Source: Chloroflexota bacterium
GTDB taxonomy: Bacteria > Chloroflexota > Dehalococcoidia > JACPPY01
DNA: 6,491 bases
Reading direction: 5' to 3'
NCBI GenBank assembly: GCA_016189825.1
Contig: JACPRR010000102.1
Span: 1 to 6,491, forward strand
Both the position numbers and the translations under genes were made by a program. Shown here piece by piece: positions 5,686 to 6,491 of this stretch. Each line of letters starts with the position of its first letter. The first letter of the stretch is position 1. The notes under the pieces were generated by a model that saw only the letters and a list, made by a program, of their open reading frames with translations, made no database searches and was not told where the DNA came from.

Positions 5686-6378
5686 ATGTACCAGTGGCGG
5701 CCACCGGGAGAGAAGATATTCGAGAACCGGCGCGTTGCCGGCAAGGAGCTCGCATCTGCGCTGCTCCGGCGCGGGGACAAGTTCTCTGCGGTGCTTGGCC
5801 TCACCAGGGGTGGTGTTCCACTCGCGTTCGAGGTCGCCTCCGCGCTGCATGTTCCCATGGATGTGATCGTTATCAAGAAGCTGCGGACTCCGGGCAACCC
5901 TGAGTTGGCACTGGGCGCAGTCTCCGCCGATGGGGCGAAGGTGTTGCGTGAAGAGATTATCCGGCAGCTCGGCGTCACCGCAGAATACCTGGCACGGGAG
6001 ACGGAGCTCCGGACGACCGAAGCCAAAGATGAGGAGCGAAAGTACCGGGGAAAACACACGCCGCTCGAGTTGAAGGGCCAATCGGTTGTCATCGTTGACG
6101 ACGGCATCGCAACCGGCTCCTCGGTGGAAGCCGCAGTGCTGAGCGCCCGCAACAGGGGCGCCAGGTCGATCACCGTTGCCACGCCAGTCGCCTCGCGCGA
6201 GTCCTGTTCTAACCTGCGAAGGGTAGCCGACGATGTCTTCTGTCTAACGACACCAACCGACTTCTGGGCCGTCGGGATGTTCTACCGCGATTTTTCGCAA
6301 ACCGCCGATGATGAAGTCAGGCAGCTTCTCGACCAGAGCCGTTCTCAGACTACTGGGACAAGCGCTCCGGCGCCCTAG
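5686..6378 (+). CDS. Phosphoribosyltransferase family protein (type I PRTase)
   Basis: A 230-residue soluble protein. The type I PRTase signature that binds PRPP is VVIVDDGIATGSSVEAAV (134-151), with the two acidic residues Asp138 and Asp139. Upstream are GLTRGGVPLAFEVA (38-51) and VIKKLRTPGNPELALGAVS (62-80), and downstream TPVASRESC (166-174) and YRDFSQTADDEVRQLL (200-215). These are hallmarks of a widespread, poorly characterised subgroup that in other genomes is sometimes fused to a hydrolase domain; here it stands alone. The acceptor base or other substrate is not known. A tail of about 15 residues rich in Ser, Thr, Ala and Pro ends the protein. ATG at 5686 follows GAGG (5677-5680) by 5 nt, with a stronger GAGGGAGG (5665-5672) further off. 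An out-of-frame ATG at 5675 is ignored. Confidence 0.92.
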   Translation: MYQWRPPGEKIFENRRVAGKELASALLRRGDKFSAVLGLTRGGVPLAFEVASALHVPMDVIVIKKLRTPGNPELALGAVSADGAKVLREEIIRQLGVTAEYLARETELRTTEAKDEERKYRGKHTPLELKGQSVVIVDDGIATGSSVEAAVLSARNRGARSITVATPVASRESCSNLRRVADDVFCLTTPTDFWAVGMFYRDFSQTADDEVRQLLDQSRSQTTGTSAPAP

Positions 6379-6385
6379 CGCGGCC

Positions 6386-6393
6386 GGAGGGAG
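6386..6393 (+). promoter_or_regulatory. Ribosome binding site that supports the GTG start of the last gene
   Basis: GGAGGGAG lies 8 nt before the GTG at 6402, an ideal spacing. It is the main reason for calling a gene in the last 90 bases. Confidence 0.6.
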
Positions 6394-6401
6394 CGAAAAC
6401 G

Positions 6402-6491
6402 GTGACAGGGAAGGCCCCTTTACCTGCAAGCGCGAGACTGCTTTCGACTCGCTCCAATCCGGCGCTGGCGCAGGCGGTCGCCGGCGAATTA
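6402..6491 (+). CDS. prs: Probable ribose-phosphate pyrophosphokinase (PRPP synthase), 3'-truncated by the window
   Basis: From GTG at 6402 the frame is open for 30 codons to the window end. The peptide includes ARLLSTRSNPALAQAVAGEL. This resembles the first strand and helix of PRPP synthases, where a pattern such as LFSGxxNPxLAxxIAxxLG is typical. PRPP synthase makes 5-phosphoribosyl diphosphate from ribose 5-phosphate and ATP for nucleotide, His and Trp synthesis. The start lies 23 nt after the stop of a PRPP-using phosphoribosyltransferase, which fits the same pathway, and co-transcription is likely. Only the N-terminus is visible and no catalytic residue is included, so the assignment rests on a short match plus context. 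Confidence 0.6.
   Translation, partial: MTGKAPLPASARLLSTRSNPALAQAVAGEL

Noticed and set aside
1..6491. CRISPR array, tRNA, rRNA, transposase gene or phage genes
   Set aside because: No regularly spaced repeats, cloverleaf-forming sequence, rRNA signature or mobile-element protein was seen on either strand.

Overview
The window reads as ordinary chromosomal DNA of a GC-rich (about 60 % by eye) bacterium. A member of Chloroflexota, perhaps Dehalococcoidia-like, is the best guess. The main reason is the second gene, which belongs to the acVLRF1 release-factor family known from Actinobacteria and Chloroflexi, placed beside mutS2, a gene that most Actinobacteria lack. An intergenic palindromic repeat of a kind I recall from Chloroflexota drafts fits this, though it is not exclusive to that phylum. 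This placement is inference; no rRNA or tRNA is present to settle it.

Layout. (1) 1-2384, plus strand: the 3' two thirds of mutS2 (ATPase, coiled coil, Smr domain), followed 20 nt later by an acVLRF1 family protein, a bacterial relative of eukaryotic Vms1/ANKZF1. (2) 2456-3418, plus strand: an NAD-dependent alanine dehydrogenase of the ornithine cyclodeaminase/mu-crystallin family, with a strong ribosome binding site, a GTG start and a possible promoter of its own. (3) 3453-4436, minus strand: 6-phosphofructokinase, convergent with the alanine dehydrogenase gene. (4) 4437-4742: a 306-nt divergent intergenic region. It holds an imperfect palindromic repeat, a cluster of short perfect palindromes, an extended -10 promoter and a 5'-leader hairpin. 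(5) 4743-6491, plus strand: a two-domain universal stress protein, a phosphoribosyltransferase, and the first 30 codons of a gene that looks like ribose-phosphate pyrophosphokinase (prs), cut by the window end.

How the genes may work together. MutS2 splits collided ribosomes in Bacillus subtilis, and Vms1/ANKZF1 releases the nascent chain from the split large subunit in eukaryotes. The mutS2-acVLRF1 pair could therefore be a compact ribosome-rescue operon that joins splitting to peptidyl-tRNA cleavage. This is the most interesting point in the window. It is sharpened by the apparent loss of the expected glutamine in the acVLRF1 catalytic loop. Downstream, a PRPP-using phosphoribosyltransferase sits directly before a probable PRPP synthase gene, a plausible nucleotide-salvage unit led by a stress protein. 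The alanine dehydrogenase and phosphofructokinase are central-metabolism genes with no evident link to either unit.
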